IMG/VR virus record: IMGVR_UViG_3300048554_001066
Location: 1-25,385 of that record
DNA: 25,385 bases
Source: a virus
Direction: 5' to 3' (one strand)
Shown here: positions 7,433 to 15,363 of the stretch, in pieces
Layout: every line of letters starts with the position of its first letter
How positions within the stretch are numbered: position 1 is the first letter of the stretch
The notes under the pieces: model-generated
Databases searched by the model: none
What the model was told of the DNA's origin: nothing
What the model saw: only the letters and a program-made list of their open reading frames with translations
Translations under genes and position numbers: made by a program

Positions 7433-9732
7433 CTTTCTGGTGGGTTAATTCCTGCTACCTCTTGAGGTGGCATTCCTGGTTGAAATTGCCCTTGTGGTGG
7501 GCGTGGCTGTTGTGGTTGAACTTGTGGTTGAACTTGGGTTTGTAGTGCACCTTTTATACTTTGAACCTCTTGATTCATGCCTTCTAGTATTTGTGTAATT
7601 TGGGGGACTGTTTGTTTTAATTGCTCAACAAACTGTGCATTCGCAAGAGACATATCTTCCTGTGTGTCGGTCTCAATATTTAAGTCGTATGCTGCCCCAG
7701 ATAACCTAAATATCTCATTCATGATCTCGATTATCTTTTCTGTGCCCACCGCTTGCATAATCGGTTGTACAGATACAATTTGCTGTAATAAACCCGCCAG
7801 AGTTTGAGCAGATTGCGTGTTGACTGCTCTTTCTGCTCCGTCTCTAGATGAGAAGTTAAATTCGTGTAATAAAACATCGGGTGTTCCAATTACGGTTCGT
7901 TTTGCTTGGGGGTTAAAATAGTCAGGTTGTGCTGAATACTGAACCTCTTGGAATCCTGCATTTTTTACTATTTCTTTTGTATACCTACCCTGCACTGGTA
8001 CTTGAAACTCTTCTGTACTACATGCTACTAAATGCTCAAATAACATCTTCTTTGCTCCCGCCCTTAATTCATCTATACCTTCTGATATGAATGAATATAT
8101 TGCCTGTGTAGTGGTAGCTATCTCTGTTACCTCTGTAGCAGAGATTTCACGAGGTGCAGGTTGCCCCAGTTCCTGTGGCGATAGAATAAGTAATCTTTCT
8201 ACCAAGTTGAGCAATTGTGTGGTTGATTGTATTGCTTGAGTTACGGAAGATTGCATTTCATTTTGAACTTCTATTACAGAAATAAAATCTTTTGCATTTA
8301 ATCCTAAATCTGCAATTTTTGCTCCTGAGTAAAATAATGCATGAGGCTTAGAGTACATAGTTCCTTCGCTCATGGCATCCTGAATATACACTTTTGCCTC
8401 ATCATCAAGTGCATCTTGGTCAATTGCGAAAATCTTCATCATGGAAATTTTCATATCATGAAGCATCTTGTTCATAATGTTATTCATTTGATCCTGGAAT
8501 GGCATTAATTCATGTGCCACCGAGATATTTACCATGCGTGCATCATTTTGATTAAGACCACCGTAAATAGCCGGAATACTAGGAAGGAACTCAGCATACA
8601 AAACTGTATTATCACTAGCTACCACCATCTTCATCCACACCTCGTGAGGATAATCTCCGATACCTTCTTCTGCGGGATTTATCTTGCAAAAATAATGACT
8701 TAAAAATATTCCCTTATCCTCATCCTCTGAGCCGTAAACTCCAGTGTTTGCAGTTCTGTCATTCTTCATTGCAAACTCAGACTTTCGAGTTGGGAATCTC
8801 ATGCTATCGGGAGATAAGTAGTAGCTAAAAAACTCTTTGTAGCTGTCATATGCGCCGAAAAGATTAGTATTAAAAGATATATCATCTGTATTCCAATAAC
8901 CTGGATTATTACATATATCCCCATACTGCAGAACATCCCAATACCCTACCCAATCGGGACCATTGTCTGTATTAATATCAGCAAGTGGCTTAGATTGATC
9001 ATGCATAATTCTTGTTGGGTGCGGTTTTACAAAGTCCACCCCTTCTTTACATACATAACTTTCTATACCCTCTGCTTTTGTTTTATTCTGCCTCCATGTA
9101 GTTGACCTAGTCCAAGCACTTGATGGAAACATTAAAACAAAACCATACATAAACATATCTCTGATACCCTGACCAAATAAATGCCTGTAATTAAACTGGT
9201 CGCACATCATCTCTACTCTTTGAGATAATACATCTGCCCTTAATTTATCTTCAGCAGATGTACCCCTTGGCTCATATTTAAAATATGGAAATAAATTAGA
9301 AAAACGAGATACTTGTGCGGCAACTCTTCTAGTTACATAGGATCTAATTATATTAACTGATACTTCATACAATCTTAGTAAGTTTATACTTTTAAGATTA
9401 TTTTCTTCATCATATTCGCAGAATTGATCTGCTACACCTAAACCGTCAAGTGATTCTGCTGTATCTTCTATAGCAACTTTTCCTTGGGCATATTGCAAGA
9501 GTGGTATAGTTGCTTTATTTATTGGTAAGCTATCCCAAGCTAGATCCACTGACATGAAAAGATTACTATGTTTAGCTGAGTGGAAAATTCCCTGCCTTAC
9601 TCGCGATTCTATATAATCCTCAAATTTTGCTCTTATTTTAAAATTATCAGAATTTTCATCAGTTTCAGTAAAAATTTCCCTCAATCGATCATGAGTGCAT
9701 CCATACTTTTCAAGAATTTTTAAGTCTACCAT
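7429..9732 (-). CDS. Portal protein
   Basis: 767 aa, immediately upstream of the scaffold gene and downstream of TerL, where portals lie. Phrases in the N-terminal half fit a large podovirus-type portal: an aromatic and Arg-rich segment about 130-165 (SYVTRRVAAQVSRFSNLFPY), then DQFNYRHLFGQGIRDMFMYG. The C-terminal third is helical (about 520-600, AIQSTTQLLNLVERLLIL), as expected for the crown or barrel. The last about 37 residues are Gln/Pro-rich with VQPQ repeats. Twelve copies would form the DNA entry ring at one capsid vertex. The start overlaps the upstream gene by 23 nt, and the stop overlaps the scaffold start. Assignment is by size, context and general composition. Confidence 0.75.
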   Translation of the reverse strand: MVDLKILEKYGCTHDRLREIFTETDENSDNFKIRAKFEDYIESRVRQGIFHSAKHSNLFMSVDLAWDSLPINKATIPLLQYAQGKVAIEDTAESLDGLGVADQFCEYDEENNLKSINLLRLYEVSVNIIRSYVTRRVAAQVSRFSNLFPYFKYEPRGTSAEDKLRADVLSQRVEMMCDQFNYRHLFGQGIRDMFMYGFVLMFPSSAWTRSTTWRQNKTKAEGIESYVCKEGVDFVKPHPTRIMHDQSKPLADINTDNGPDWVGYWDVLQYGDICNNPGYWNTDDISFNTNLFGAYDSYKEFFSYYLSPDSMRFPTRKSEFAMKNDRTANTGVYGSEDEDKGIFLSHYFCKINPAEEGIGDYPHEVWMKMVVASDNTVLYAEFLPSIPAIYGGLNQNDARMVNISVAHELMPFQDQMNNIMNKMLHDMKISMMKIFAIDQDALDDEAKVYIQDAMSEGTMYSKPHALFYSGAKIADLGLNAKDFISVIEVQNEMQSSVTQAIQSTTQLLNLVERLLILSPQELGQPAPREISATEVTEIATTTQAIYSFISEGIDELRAGAKKMLFEHLVACSTEEFQVPVQGRYTKEIVKNAGFQEVQYSAQPDYFNPQAKRTVIGTPDVLLHEFNFSSRDGAERAVNTQSAQTLAGLLQQIVSVQPIMQAVGTEKIIEIMNEIFRLSGAAYDLNIETDTQEDMSLANAQFVEQLKQTVPQITQILEGMNQEVQSIKGALQTQVQPQVQPQQPRPPQGQFQPGMPPQEVAGINPPER
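7510..7533 (+). repeat. Two tandem 12-bp repeats in portal 3' end
   Basis: TTGTGGTTGAAC is present twice in perfect tandem, followed by a decayed third unit. On the minus strand it encodes VQPQ repeats in the disordered-looking tail of the portal. Confidence 0.9.
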
Positions 9733-10018
9733 TTTTTATTGCTCCGGATAATACATCAGGGATTGTATCTGGTACGAAATCCCCAATTGCTGAATTTTCT
9801 AATATTGTTAAAAGAATACATGCTGGCATAGATATCCTTCTGCTTGCTAGTTGCCTGAAAAAAGTATCCTCCACAATTCCAAGAAGAGCGGAAAGTTCCT
9901 TTTGGGATATACTTAAAAAACCGCATAGTCTTTTTACTCTTTTCTCATTCCATAAGTCTTGAAGGTTAAGTGTTTCGTAATGAATCCTAATTGCTAATTC
10001 ACTTGGTGAATCACTCAT
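9710..10018 (-). CDS. Helix-turn-helix-like protein between TerL and portal
   Basis: 102 aa. Residues about 33-62 (CGFLSISQKELSALLG, then RQLASRR) look like a Cro/XRE-type helix-turn-helix: 'S-x-x-E-L-S-A-L-L-G-I' then a recognition-like helix with Arg residues. The rest is helical with no further signature. A DNA-binding regulator set inside a packaging/capsid operon could control late genes or bind packaging DNA. The start overlaps the previous gene by 8 nt, and its end overlaps the portal start by 23 nt, so all three are co-translated. Function beyond DNA binding is unknown. Confidence 0.6.
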   Translation of the reverse strand: MSDSPSELAIRIHYETLNLQDLWNEKRVKRLCGFLSISQKELSALLGIVEDTFFRQLASRRISMPACILLTILENSAIGDFVPDTIPDVLSGAIKNGRLKNS

Positions 10019-10298
10019 TAATCATACTGCGAAGCACTCCACCAGGGATTTCAGATTCTGGTTCTAAGTTTTCTTCTTCATCCACCATTTCATTAGCGTT
10101 ATTTTGATCATCTATGTCTGATGTCATTCTCCTGACTTCAGTAACAGGCATCCTGATTGTTCCGGCAATTCTGTCCTTTGATTTCTCGCTAATTAATATT
10201 TGAACTGTTAGCTCACAAGTTTGACCTTCTGAGACATTAGAAAAAGCATTTTGAGTGGCCTCGTCGTCAGTGGTATTAAGTAATATTGTATTTGCCAT
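10011..10298 (-). CDS. Small acidic protein of unknown function
   Basis: 95 aa. The N-terminal two-thirds look beta-rich (CELTVQILISEKSKDRIAG). Residues about 60-88 are strongly acidic (DDQNNANEMVDEEENLEPES). I do not recognise the family. It is the first gene after a 30-nt gap holding the copy-3 regulatory element, and its ATG has no Shine-Dalgarno. It therefore probably starts the HTH-portal-scaffold transcription unit. The acidic tail could be a DNA mimic or a partner-binding segment, which is speculative. Confidence 0.6.
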   Translation of the reverse strand: MANTILLNTTDDEATQNAFSNVSEGQTCELTVQILISEKSKDRIAGTIRMPVTEVRRMTSDIDDQNNANEMVDEEENLEPESEIPGGVLRSMINE

Positions 10299-10306
10299 AA
10301 TTAGAA

Positions 10307-10327
10307 TCTAATATTTTAGGTCATAAA
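10307..10327 (-). promoter_or_regulatory. Palindromic TGACCTAA element, copy 3
   Basis: On the minus strand TTTATGACCTAA is followed by AATATTAGA, giving a CTAA-N4-TTAG inverted repeat. It sits in the 30-nt gap between TerL and the 95-aa gene, 8 nt before the ATG. It matches copy 1 at 18 of 21 positions. It is inferred to be a promoter or operator of the portal-scaffold unit. Confidence 0.5.
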
Positions 10328-10328
10328 A

Positions 10329-11861
10329 TCAAGCATTGATTTCTATTATTTCAACTTTACTTCCCGCTTGAGTTAAATTACCAGGTCCGGCGTCATAAGA
10401 AAGTATGGGATATGTAAGGGCATCATGTGCGTGAACATAAATACTTCTCTTTGGCTTGAATCCAATATTAGGATCATACTTACCTTTTTCTTGCTCTGAT
10501 ATTAGCCTATAGAACATCTTTTTTAAATGAGTGCACGAACCAGAAAGAATGAACTCTTCGTTCTGCAGTTTGGCAACTAATAGCCTTACTCTAGCTTCAA
10601 CTGAACCTGAAAATTTTGGTGCCGCTTTTAACCTAATAGGCTCAAGACCCTCAAAATGTTCTATTCTACTTTGTGATATATGCTGTATGTCTTTAACATC
10701 ATACGAACCCGTCTTTGCCCTATACTGATTAAAGGCAGAGTTATCCGATATGTGAATGTATTTAAATTCATGGTCGCACTCTTTATTCCAGAACATCATG
10801 CGTCTCATAACCTCTGGAACCAAAACTGTATATGGTACATGTTCATTTATTCGAACAATTTCATCAAACACCAACCATACAGACTTCCCCTTCATTATGA
10901 TGTTTTGCATGAATATTATCGCATTATTGACAGAACCAGGATCCCAACCTGTTATTATCGGATATTTTGTGGATGGGATTAGTCTTTGCTTTTCCGTTCC
11001 CCTTATATGCAGGTTTTCAATAAAATAAGGTTTATATATTGCACTACCCGAGGGTCTATCTATCCACTCACCTCGAACCATTCTGGCTTCCTCAATTGGG
11101 TCAGTTGAAACTGCCTCCATTATTCGATCGTAATACCCAGGGGGAAGGTGTTTTAAATTATCTTCTATTTTAAGATGTCGAACAAAGTAATCATCATTAT
11201 ATTTTCCATCTTTTAGTGGAATTTCAAAAAATCTTTTGTATACCCAATGAGATGGTCCATCCGGATTGCATGCCGCGGTATACTGCATTGGGGAATCAAT
11301 GCCAGGTCTTCTACCTAACTGTTGAACTACGGCATTAAAATAATCAGGTGTGTCTAAATTTGTTAACTCATCCACAAATACGTAACTTGGCTCAAAACCC
11401 TTGATTCTATCTTTGATAAAACTACCATATGGTGCGGAAACTAAGTACACCTGACTTGTACCACCAAATCTATTAGAAACTTCAATATATAAATTCTTCT
11501 GTGCATCCTGTCTTTCTCCTGAAACATGCATACCGATTCCATCTTCCCAAAGTGGAAAGATTTCGGTTTTTAATTTATGCCAAACTCCACCCATTGTAGC
11601 TTGAGACTTTATCCCTACTATTAGTACTGCTAGTGCATTGAAGTTTTCCCACAAATGCCTTGCTAACTTATGCCCCCCTAGAATATATGTTTTTCCCGTT
11701 CCCCGTTCTCCATATGCAAGAAGATAGAGAGCCGAAGAATCAAACATTTCTTGTTGAGTTGGCGTCAAGTTAGGTGTCCAGGGGGGAGCATCCTTTTCAG
11801 TCTCACCCTTAACTGCTTGCCCTAGTCTTTCAGCTAGTAGGTCTTTGTCTAGCTTTCCCAT
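10329..11861 (-). CDS. terL: Terminase large subunit (packaging ATPase/nuclease)
   Basis: 510 aa, the normal length for the family. The ATPase domain shows Walker A GERGTGKT (51-58), Walker B YVFVDE (160-165) and the coupling motif TAACNP (195-200). The RNase H-like nuclease domain has the acidic residues D307 (ITGWDPGS), D373 (HISDNSA) and D480 (HAHDAL). It cuts concatemeric phage DNA and pumps it through the portal. The start ATG at 11861 overlaps the upstream 65-aa gene by 32 nt, and no good Shine-Dalgarno is visible. The small-terminase candidate lies two genes upstream and the portal three genes downstream, the expected packaging order. Confidence 0.95.
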   Translation of the reverse strand: MGKLDKDLLAERLGQAVKGETEKDAPPWTPNLTPTQQEMFDSSALYLLAYGERGTGKTYILGGHKLARHLWENFNALAVLIVGIKSQATMGGVWHKLKTEIFPLWEDGIGMHVSGERQDAQKNLYIEVSNRFGGTSQVYLVSAPYGSFIKDRIKGFEPSYVFVDELTNLDTPDYFNAVVQQLGRRPGIDSPMQYTAACNPDGPSHWVYKRFFEIPLKDGKYNDDYFVRHLKIEDNLKHLPPGYYDRIMEAVSTDPIEEARMVRGEWIDRPSGSAIYKPYFIENLHIRGTEKQRLIPSTKYPIITGWDPGSVNNAIIFMQNIIMKGKSVWLVFDEIVRINEHVPYTVLVPEVMRRMMFWNKECDHEFKYIHISDNSAFNQYRAKTGSYDVKDIQHISQSRIEHFEGLEPIRLKAAPKFSGSVEARVRLLVAKLQNEEFILSGSCTHLKKMFYRLISEQEKGKYDPNIGFKPKRSIYVHAHDALTYPILSYDAGPGNLTQAGSKVEIIEINA

Positions 11862-12027
11862 GTACGTAACCTTGCGTGAATGCCACCTTGACTAAACTTT
11901 TTAATAAAAACTCTGAATGTGATTCTTGAGATTTGTATTTTTCTTCAAACTCTTCCCAGAATTTATCTAAATCTACTAACTCTTCTTCAGCTAATGAGTT
12001 TATTTCTTCTATGTAAAAATTAGCCAT
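11830..12027 (-). CDS. Small acidic helical protein between TerS candidate and TerL
   Basis: 65 aa from an ATG at 12027, which overlaps the stop of the upstream gene by 8 nt. The protein is helical, with an acidic N-terminal half (EEINSLAEEELVDLDKFWEE) and a more basic C-terminus (GYVHGKARQRPTS). I do not recognise it. Lying between the two terminase genes with overlaps on both sides, it may act as a packaging accessory, which is inference from position. Confidence 0.6.
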   Translation of the reverse strand: MANFYIEEINSLAEEELVDLDKFWEEFEEKYKSQESHSEFLLKSLVKVAFTQGYVHGKARQRPTS

Positions 12028-12679
12028 CAAGTTCTTCTTTTAATTTCTGTAAATTTTTTAATGGTTGAAATCCCGCTTTCTTCTTTGACTTAGATTGCTC
12101 ATCCCCATGCATCTTGAGCATGATATTAATTCCAGATAGAGACCTGTCATATCCTTTTCCTATTTCAGATGAAACATTTACTAAACTTTTTATGTATTGA
12201 AGTTTCATTTCGGGATCCATTTGGCTTTCATCAAGTTCTTTTTTTAATTCCTGAGAGACTTCATATAACTGCATATTCTGTTGAATATTTAAACTGAGAT
12301 ATCCTTTTAAGGCTTCAACCATTAATAAACCTGTATGCTTTTCGAATTTTTCAAATGCACGAATTGATCCTATTGTTTCATCTGAAAAGCCTAGTTTTTT
12401 TAAGCCCTTAATATATTCGCCCTGAGGTTTTATTGCTGCAACTACCTCTGACTCTGTTGGCTTTTCCTCATTTCTGGTTAGTAGATCAACGGGTCTAGGT
12501 AAAACTCCACCTACTTTACCGGGTGTGTATAATGCACTTAGCTTATCAGATTTACCAATAATCCGATCCAAATGATTTTTGGTTATACCTAAAGCCTCAG
12601 ATGCTTTATGTCTGCACATGTCAGACTTTTTCATCTCAGCACCAACTTGCTCGTCGCTTATTGCTCTTTCTCTTGGCAT
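12020..12679 (-). CDS. Putative terminase small subunit
   Basis: 219 aa from the ATG at 12679; the frame stays open to a TTG at 12724, but the ATG has a GAGAG leader and is preferred. Residues about 22-43 (CRHKASEALGITKNHLDRII) form a good helix-turn-helix like the DNA-binding domain of small terminases. Long charged helices follow (about 120-190, LSLNIQQNMQLYEVSQEL then KKELDESQM), suited to ring oligomerisation. The Lys-rich C-terminus (KSKKKAGFQPLKNLQ) could contact TerL. It would recognise the packaging site and recruit TerL. It precedes terL with one small gene between. Alternative: a regulator of another kind. Confidence 0.65.
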   Translation of the reverse strand: MPRERAISDEQVGAEMKKSDMCRHKASEALGITKNHLDRIIGKSDKLSALYTPGKVGGVLPRPVDLLTRNEEKPTESEVVAAIKPQGEYIKGLKKLGFSDETIGSIRAFEKFEKHTGLLMVEALKGYLSLNIQQNMQLYEVSQELKKELDESQMDPEMKLQYIKSLVNVSSEIGKGYDRSLSGINIMLKMHGDEQSKSKKKAGFQPLKNLQKLKEELDG

Positions 12680-13032
12680 CTCTCTTTGTAAAGTTTGATT
12701 AAAGGTAGAAATGTTGACTCCCAATGTGGATGATTTTGCAGAAATGTAAAAGTTGGACTTGATCTCATGTAAGCACCCGCCCTGTTCCTATCATCTGCAG
12801 ATAATGGATCAAACAAGCAACCTCTGCAAAACGCTTTCGCTCTACCAATTTCTATTTTATCCCAACTTGAGCTTTTAGATATTTCTTTTACCTCTACTGC
12901 ATTTAATCCATTGCTTAATATAGCAACCTCCTGGTCGGATAATGCTTTTACTGCTTTACCCATTGCTTTTTGTCTAGCTAAACACCTAACCAATGGAGGT
13001 GGAAACTGTTCAAGTTTTTCCCAAATCTTCAT
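12658..13032 (-). CDS. Unknown protein, early in packaging operon
   Basis: 124 aa, not recognised. It begins MKIWEKLEQFPPPLVRCLAR and has a basic, helical N-terminal part. The central segment holds two Cys (AFCRGCLFDP, about 88-97), and an aromatic-rich C-terminal region follows (FLQNHPHWESTFLPLIKLYK). The single CxxC could be part of a metal site, but no second pair is evident. The start overlaps the 70-aa gene by 23 nt and the end overlaps the small-terminase candidate by 22 nt, so it belongs to the same operon. Confidence 0.6.
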   Translation of the reverse strand: MKIWEKLEQFPPPLVRCLARQKAMGKAVKALSDQEVAILSNGLNAVEVKEISKSSSWDKIEIGRAKAFCRGCLFDPLSADDRNRAGAYMRSSPTFTFLQNHPHWESTFLPLIKLYKERCQEKEQ

Positions 13033-13222
13033 CTTTTTTATAAGCCCAGTTCATTACTTTTTTATAGATTGATTCCATTTCCTTATTACCAGGTGTTACG
13101 GATGCAACTACCATTCTTTGCTTTCGACCCGCCTTTTTACCCAAAATTATGTACTCGTCGTAAAATTCACTCAAAGTACCATCTACTGCTGCTTGCAGGA
13201 TTTCGCTGTCGTTCTTTTCCAT
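13010..13222 (-). CDS. Unknown small protein, first gene of leftward operon
   Basis: 70 aa with an acidic N-terminus (MEKNDSEILQAAVDGTLSEF) and a basic middle (GKKAGRKQRMVVASV). I do not recognise it. It is the promoter-proximal gene of the leftward packaging operon, reading out of the divergent region 13223-13341. The leader is A/T-rich without a Shine-Dalgarno. Its place would suit a small regulator or packaging accessory, but no motif shows this. Confidence 0.6.
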   Translation of the reverse strand: MEKNDSEILQAAVDGTLSEFYDEYIILGKKAGRKQRMVVASVTPGNKEMESIYKKVMNWAYKKDEDLGKT

Positions 13223-13341
13223 ATTTAAAACTTAAAACAATTGTGTTGTACAAATCAAGAACTTTGGCACAATTTGGCACAAATAATTTAAAATTTATTT
13301 TTTTATATTTTGGTGTTGTATTTTGTTCATAGGTGATCATT
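13223..13341. promoter_or_regulatory. Divergent control region between packaging and replication arms
   Basis: This AT-rich stretch of 119 nt is the only place where genes diverge, so it should hold promoters for both arms. It contains a perfect tandem repeat of TTTGGCACAA (13263-13282), an 8-bp palindrome TTGTACAA (13246-13253), and a direct repeat GTGTTGTA (13243-13250 and 13313-13320). Possible boxes for the rightward promoter are TTGGCA (13264 or 13274) and TAAAAT (13289-13294), but their spacing is poor, so I do not assign a promoter. The repeats may be operators for the HTH protein at 13342. Confidence 0.6.
13263..13282. repeat. Perfect tandem 10-bp repeat, operator candidate
   Basis: TTTGGCACAA occurs twice with no gap. 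The period of 10 bp is one helical turn, so two protein monomers would bind the same face of the DNA. Confidence 0.85.
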
Positions 13342-13560
13342 ATGACAAATATGGATGAAAAAAACACACCACGACGAGAGGAACTTATAACTCTTACGCA
13401 AGCGGCAGAACTATTAGGCTATAAAAATTTTAGGAGAATTAATAGCTTTATAAAAAAGGGTCTTCTTAAGGCTTATTTTGTTGCAACCGAAAGATATAAG
13501 TTAGTTAAGAAAGAAGATGTACTCGATTTAAACGAGGTAAAAGAATGGAGGCCCCAATGA
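13342..13560 (+). CDS. Small helix-turn-helix (excisionase/MerR-like) regulator
   Basis: 72 aa from the ATG at 13342, chosen because AGGTGA lies 5 nt upstream; the frame is open to a GTG at 13333. The core (about 14-60) shows ITLTQAAELLGYKNFRRINS followed by FIKKGLLKAY and a wing ending KKEDVLDL. This matches the winged-helix pattern of small excisionase/HTH_17-type proteins: T-x-x-x-A-A-x-L-L-G, then a recognition helix, then a 'V-x-K-x-D-V' wing. As the first gene of the rightward arm it probably controls the divergent region, whose tandem repeats are candidate sites. No integrase is present, so an excision role is unlikely. Confidence 0.75.
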   Translation: MTNMDEKNTPRREELITLTQAAELLGYKNFRRINSFIKKGLLKAYFVATERYKLVKKEDVLDLNEVKEWRPQ

Positions 13561-14252
13561 TTCCTGTTAGAGTTAAAGAACTTTGCAAGGAGATTGGACT
13601 AGACTCTAAAGATGCTTGCTGGGAATTGCCTCAAAGGAGAGGTACATTTGTAATGAAGCATTACGCCTTAGAGCAAATTGGAAATCACCTTCGGATTAAA
13701 TTCAGTGAACCTACAATTATAGAATCCGATGCTGAAAAGAAAATTTGCGTAGTTTTAGTTTCTGGTCGAATGACCCCACATGAATCTGCGGTTGAAACAG
13801 ACGGTGAGGACGAGTGGGCAGAGTGGTCTATTGGAGAAGCCACACCATATAATAATAAAAATGCATATCCATTTGCAATGGCAGAAAAACGGGCAAAGGA
13901 CAGAGTTATTTTAAAATTAGTTGGCATTCATGGAGAAGTTTATTCAGAGGAGGAAGCAGACAGCTTCAAGGATAAGCCCATTGAACCTAAAAAGGTAGAA
14001 CCTAAGGTAGAAAAACCTAAGAAAGAAATTCCTTGGCAAGAATGCGTAATTCATTTTTCCAGACATGAAGGAACAAAATTAGGAGACCTTACCGAAAGTC
14101 AGTTGGCATGGTGGCGATCAAATTGGGACCCTACAATAGACCATAAGACTAAAGAGCCAAAGACTCCGTCTAAGGAAGACCTCTTTATGAAAAAGGCACT
14201 TGAGCAATCTATTAAAAAGTCAAACGACAAAACAGATGGATTCGGAAACTGA
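13557..14252 (+). CDS. Putative single-strand annealing protein with ExoX-like C-terminal module
   Basis: 231 aa from the ATG at 13557, which has GGAGG 4 nt upstream and overlaps the previous stop (ATGA). Residues 104-134 (YPFAMAEKRAKDRVILKLVG then YSEEEAD) are a motif I recall in phage recombination proteins of the Rad52/Sak kind, where 'A-x-K-R-A-x-D-R-A-I-L-K' forms the core helix. A Lys/Pro/Glu linker (140-158) leads to a C-terminal block, VIHFSRHEGTKLGDLTESQL (164-183). This resembles the small 'G-K-x-x-G-K-x-L-G-E-L' module found at the end of ExoX-type proteins. The nuclease, RusA and SSB genes downstream support a recombination role. The family assignment is from memory and not certain. 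Confidence 0.55.
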   Translation: MIPVRVKELCKEIGLDSKDACWELPQRRGTFVMKHYALEQIGNHLRIKFSEPTIIESDAEKKICVVLVSGRMTPHESAVETDGEDEWAEWSIGEATPYNNKNAYPFAMAEKRAKDRVILKLVGIHGEVYSEEEADSFKDKPIEPKKVEPKVEKPKKEIPWQECVIHFSRHEGTKLGDLTESQLAWWRSNWDPTIDHKTKEPKTPSKEDLFMKKALEQSIKKSNDKTDGFGN

Positions 14253-15363
14253 CGAAAGGGAGGGACTACCCTCCGCATCGGGCATAGAACAAATGAAGCT
14301 ATGTCCTGGAAGTTTTAATTATCAAAAGCTATTTCCAAGCACTAGTGGTTCGGACGCGAACGAGGGTACTTTAAGGCATGACCTAATCGAACAGGTCATT
14401 CTCGGAACACTTGCTCATGATGAAATTGAAGACGACGCTCAACGGGATTGTGTGGGTAGGGCTTTAGAAATTTTAAAGCGAGTCGAACTAGATATTGGTC
14501 AAAAAGTTTTTCAAGCAGAGCAACATTTTGAAAATCAATGGTTGGAAAAGAGAATTTGGTTTAACGAAAACGAAGATAAACTTTATTCTGCTAAATACGA
14601 TCTCTTGAGACAGTATGACGGGGATGTTTACCTCTTGGTTGACTGGAAGACTCTGTATGGCGACCACACGGAAGCTCAGAATAATATTCAGCTACTAGCT
14701 CAAGCACTTGCAGTCTACCAAAATACTGAGGGCATGAAGAGAATATTTTGTGCTCTTGTTGAGCCGTTTCCCTACCCTTCCTACTCCTTGGTCGAATACT
14801 CGACCGATAGATTGGAAGAGTTAAAAGAATTAGTAAGCAATATTATTTCTACTGCTAATTCTGAAACTGCAGAAAAAGTTGTCGGTTTAAAACAATGCAA
14901 ATTCTGTAATGGTTTGGCGCATTGCGAAGAGGTTGCAACAACGATACAAGAAGAGTCATTGTGTGGCGAGAAGGGGCTAGATGAGACTAGTTTACCATGG
15001 GCATTGGAAATTGCCATACTCGCAGAAAAATGGGCAAGTGCAGTTAAGTCTAGGGCTAAAAAACACCTTAGTGATGGAGACGAAATTGAAGGTTGGAAGC
15101 TTAGGTCAAGTGGAAATGTAAAGTCAATATCTGACGCCAACTTATGTGCAGAGCGCATCATGGACACGAACCAACTGAAATGGGAGGAACTCCTCAAGGC
15201 ATCAAGCATTTCAATGAGTAAGTTAGTAAAAGTTTGGACTGAAAAGAGAAATGAAAATGGCGCCAACTTGAAGCGAAAAGATGCAGTAGAAGAGTTAGAG
15301 CAAATACTTGAGGGTGTCATAACCGAAAAGCCAAAAGCGGAGGCATTATCGAGAGTAAAATGA
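14236..15363 (+). CDS. PD-(D/E)XK exonuclease with predicted 4Fe-4S cluster (DUF2800/Cas4-like)
   Basis: 375 aa from the ATG at 14236; the frame is open to a TTG at 14200. It starts LPSASGIEQMKLCPGSF (11-27), the typical opening of phage DUF2800/Cas4-AddB-like nucleases. It then shows GTLRHDL (H48), an acidic residue in YDLL (D122), the core VDWK (D136, K138) and a following helix with Gln (NNIQLLAQALAVY). One Cys near the N-terminus (C23) and three near the C-terminal side (C221, C224, C230; CKFCNGLAHC) match the split Cys pattern that holds an Fe-S cluster in these nucleases. It probably resects DNA ends to feed the annealase. It overlaps the upstream gene by 17 nt and rusA by 4 nt (ATGA). 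Confidence 0.8.
   Translation: MDSETDEREGLPSASGIEQMKLCPGSFNYQKLFPSTSGSDANEGTLRHDLIEQVILGTLAHDEIEDDAQRDCVGRALEILKRVELDIGQKVFQAEQHFENQWLEKRIWFNENEDKLYSAKYDLLRQYDGDVYLLVDWKTLYGDHTEAQNNIQLLAQALAVYQNTEGMKRIFCALVEPFPYPSYSLVEYSTDRLEELKELVSNIISTANSETAEKVVGLKQCKFCNGLAHCEEVATTIQEESLCGEKGLDETSLPWALEIAILAEKWASAVKSRAKKHLSDGDEIEGWKLRSSGNVKSISDANLCAERIMDTNQLKWEELLKASSISMSKLVKVWTEKRNENGANLKRKDAVEELEQILEGVITEKPKAEALSRVK

Noticed and set aside
13263-13282. A sigma54 promoter, suggested by TGGCAC followed by GGCA
   Set aside because: The distance between the GG and GC dinucleotides is one base short of the strict sigma54 spacing, and the match arises from the tandem repeat itself.
13167-13367. A minus-strand frame of 66 codons across the divergent region
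   Set aside because: It runs across both gene starts and the repeats, is low-complexity, and would overlap genes on both strands.
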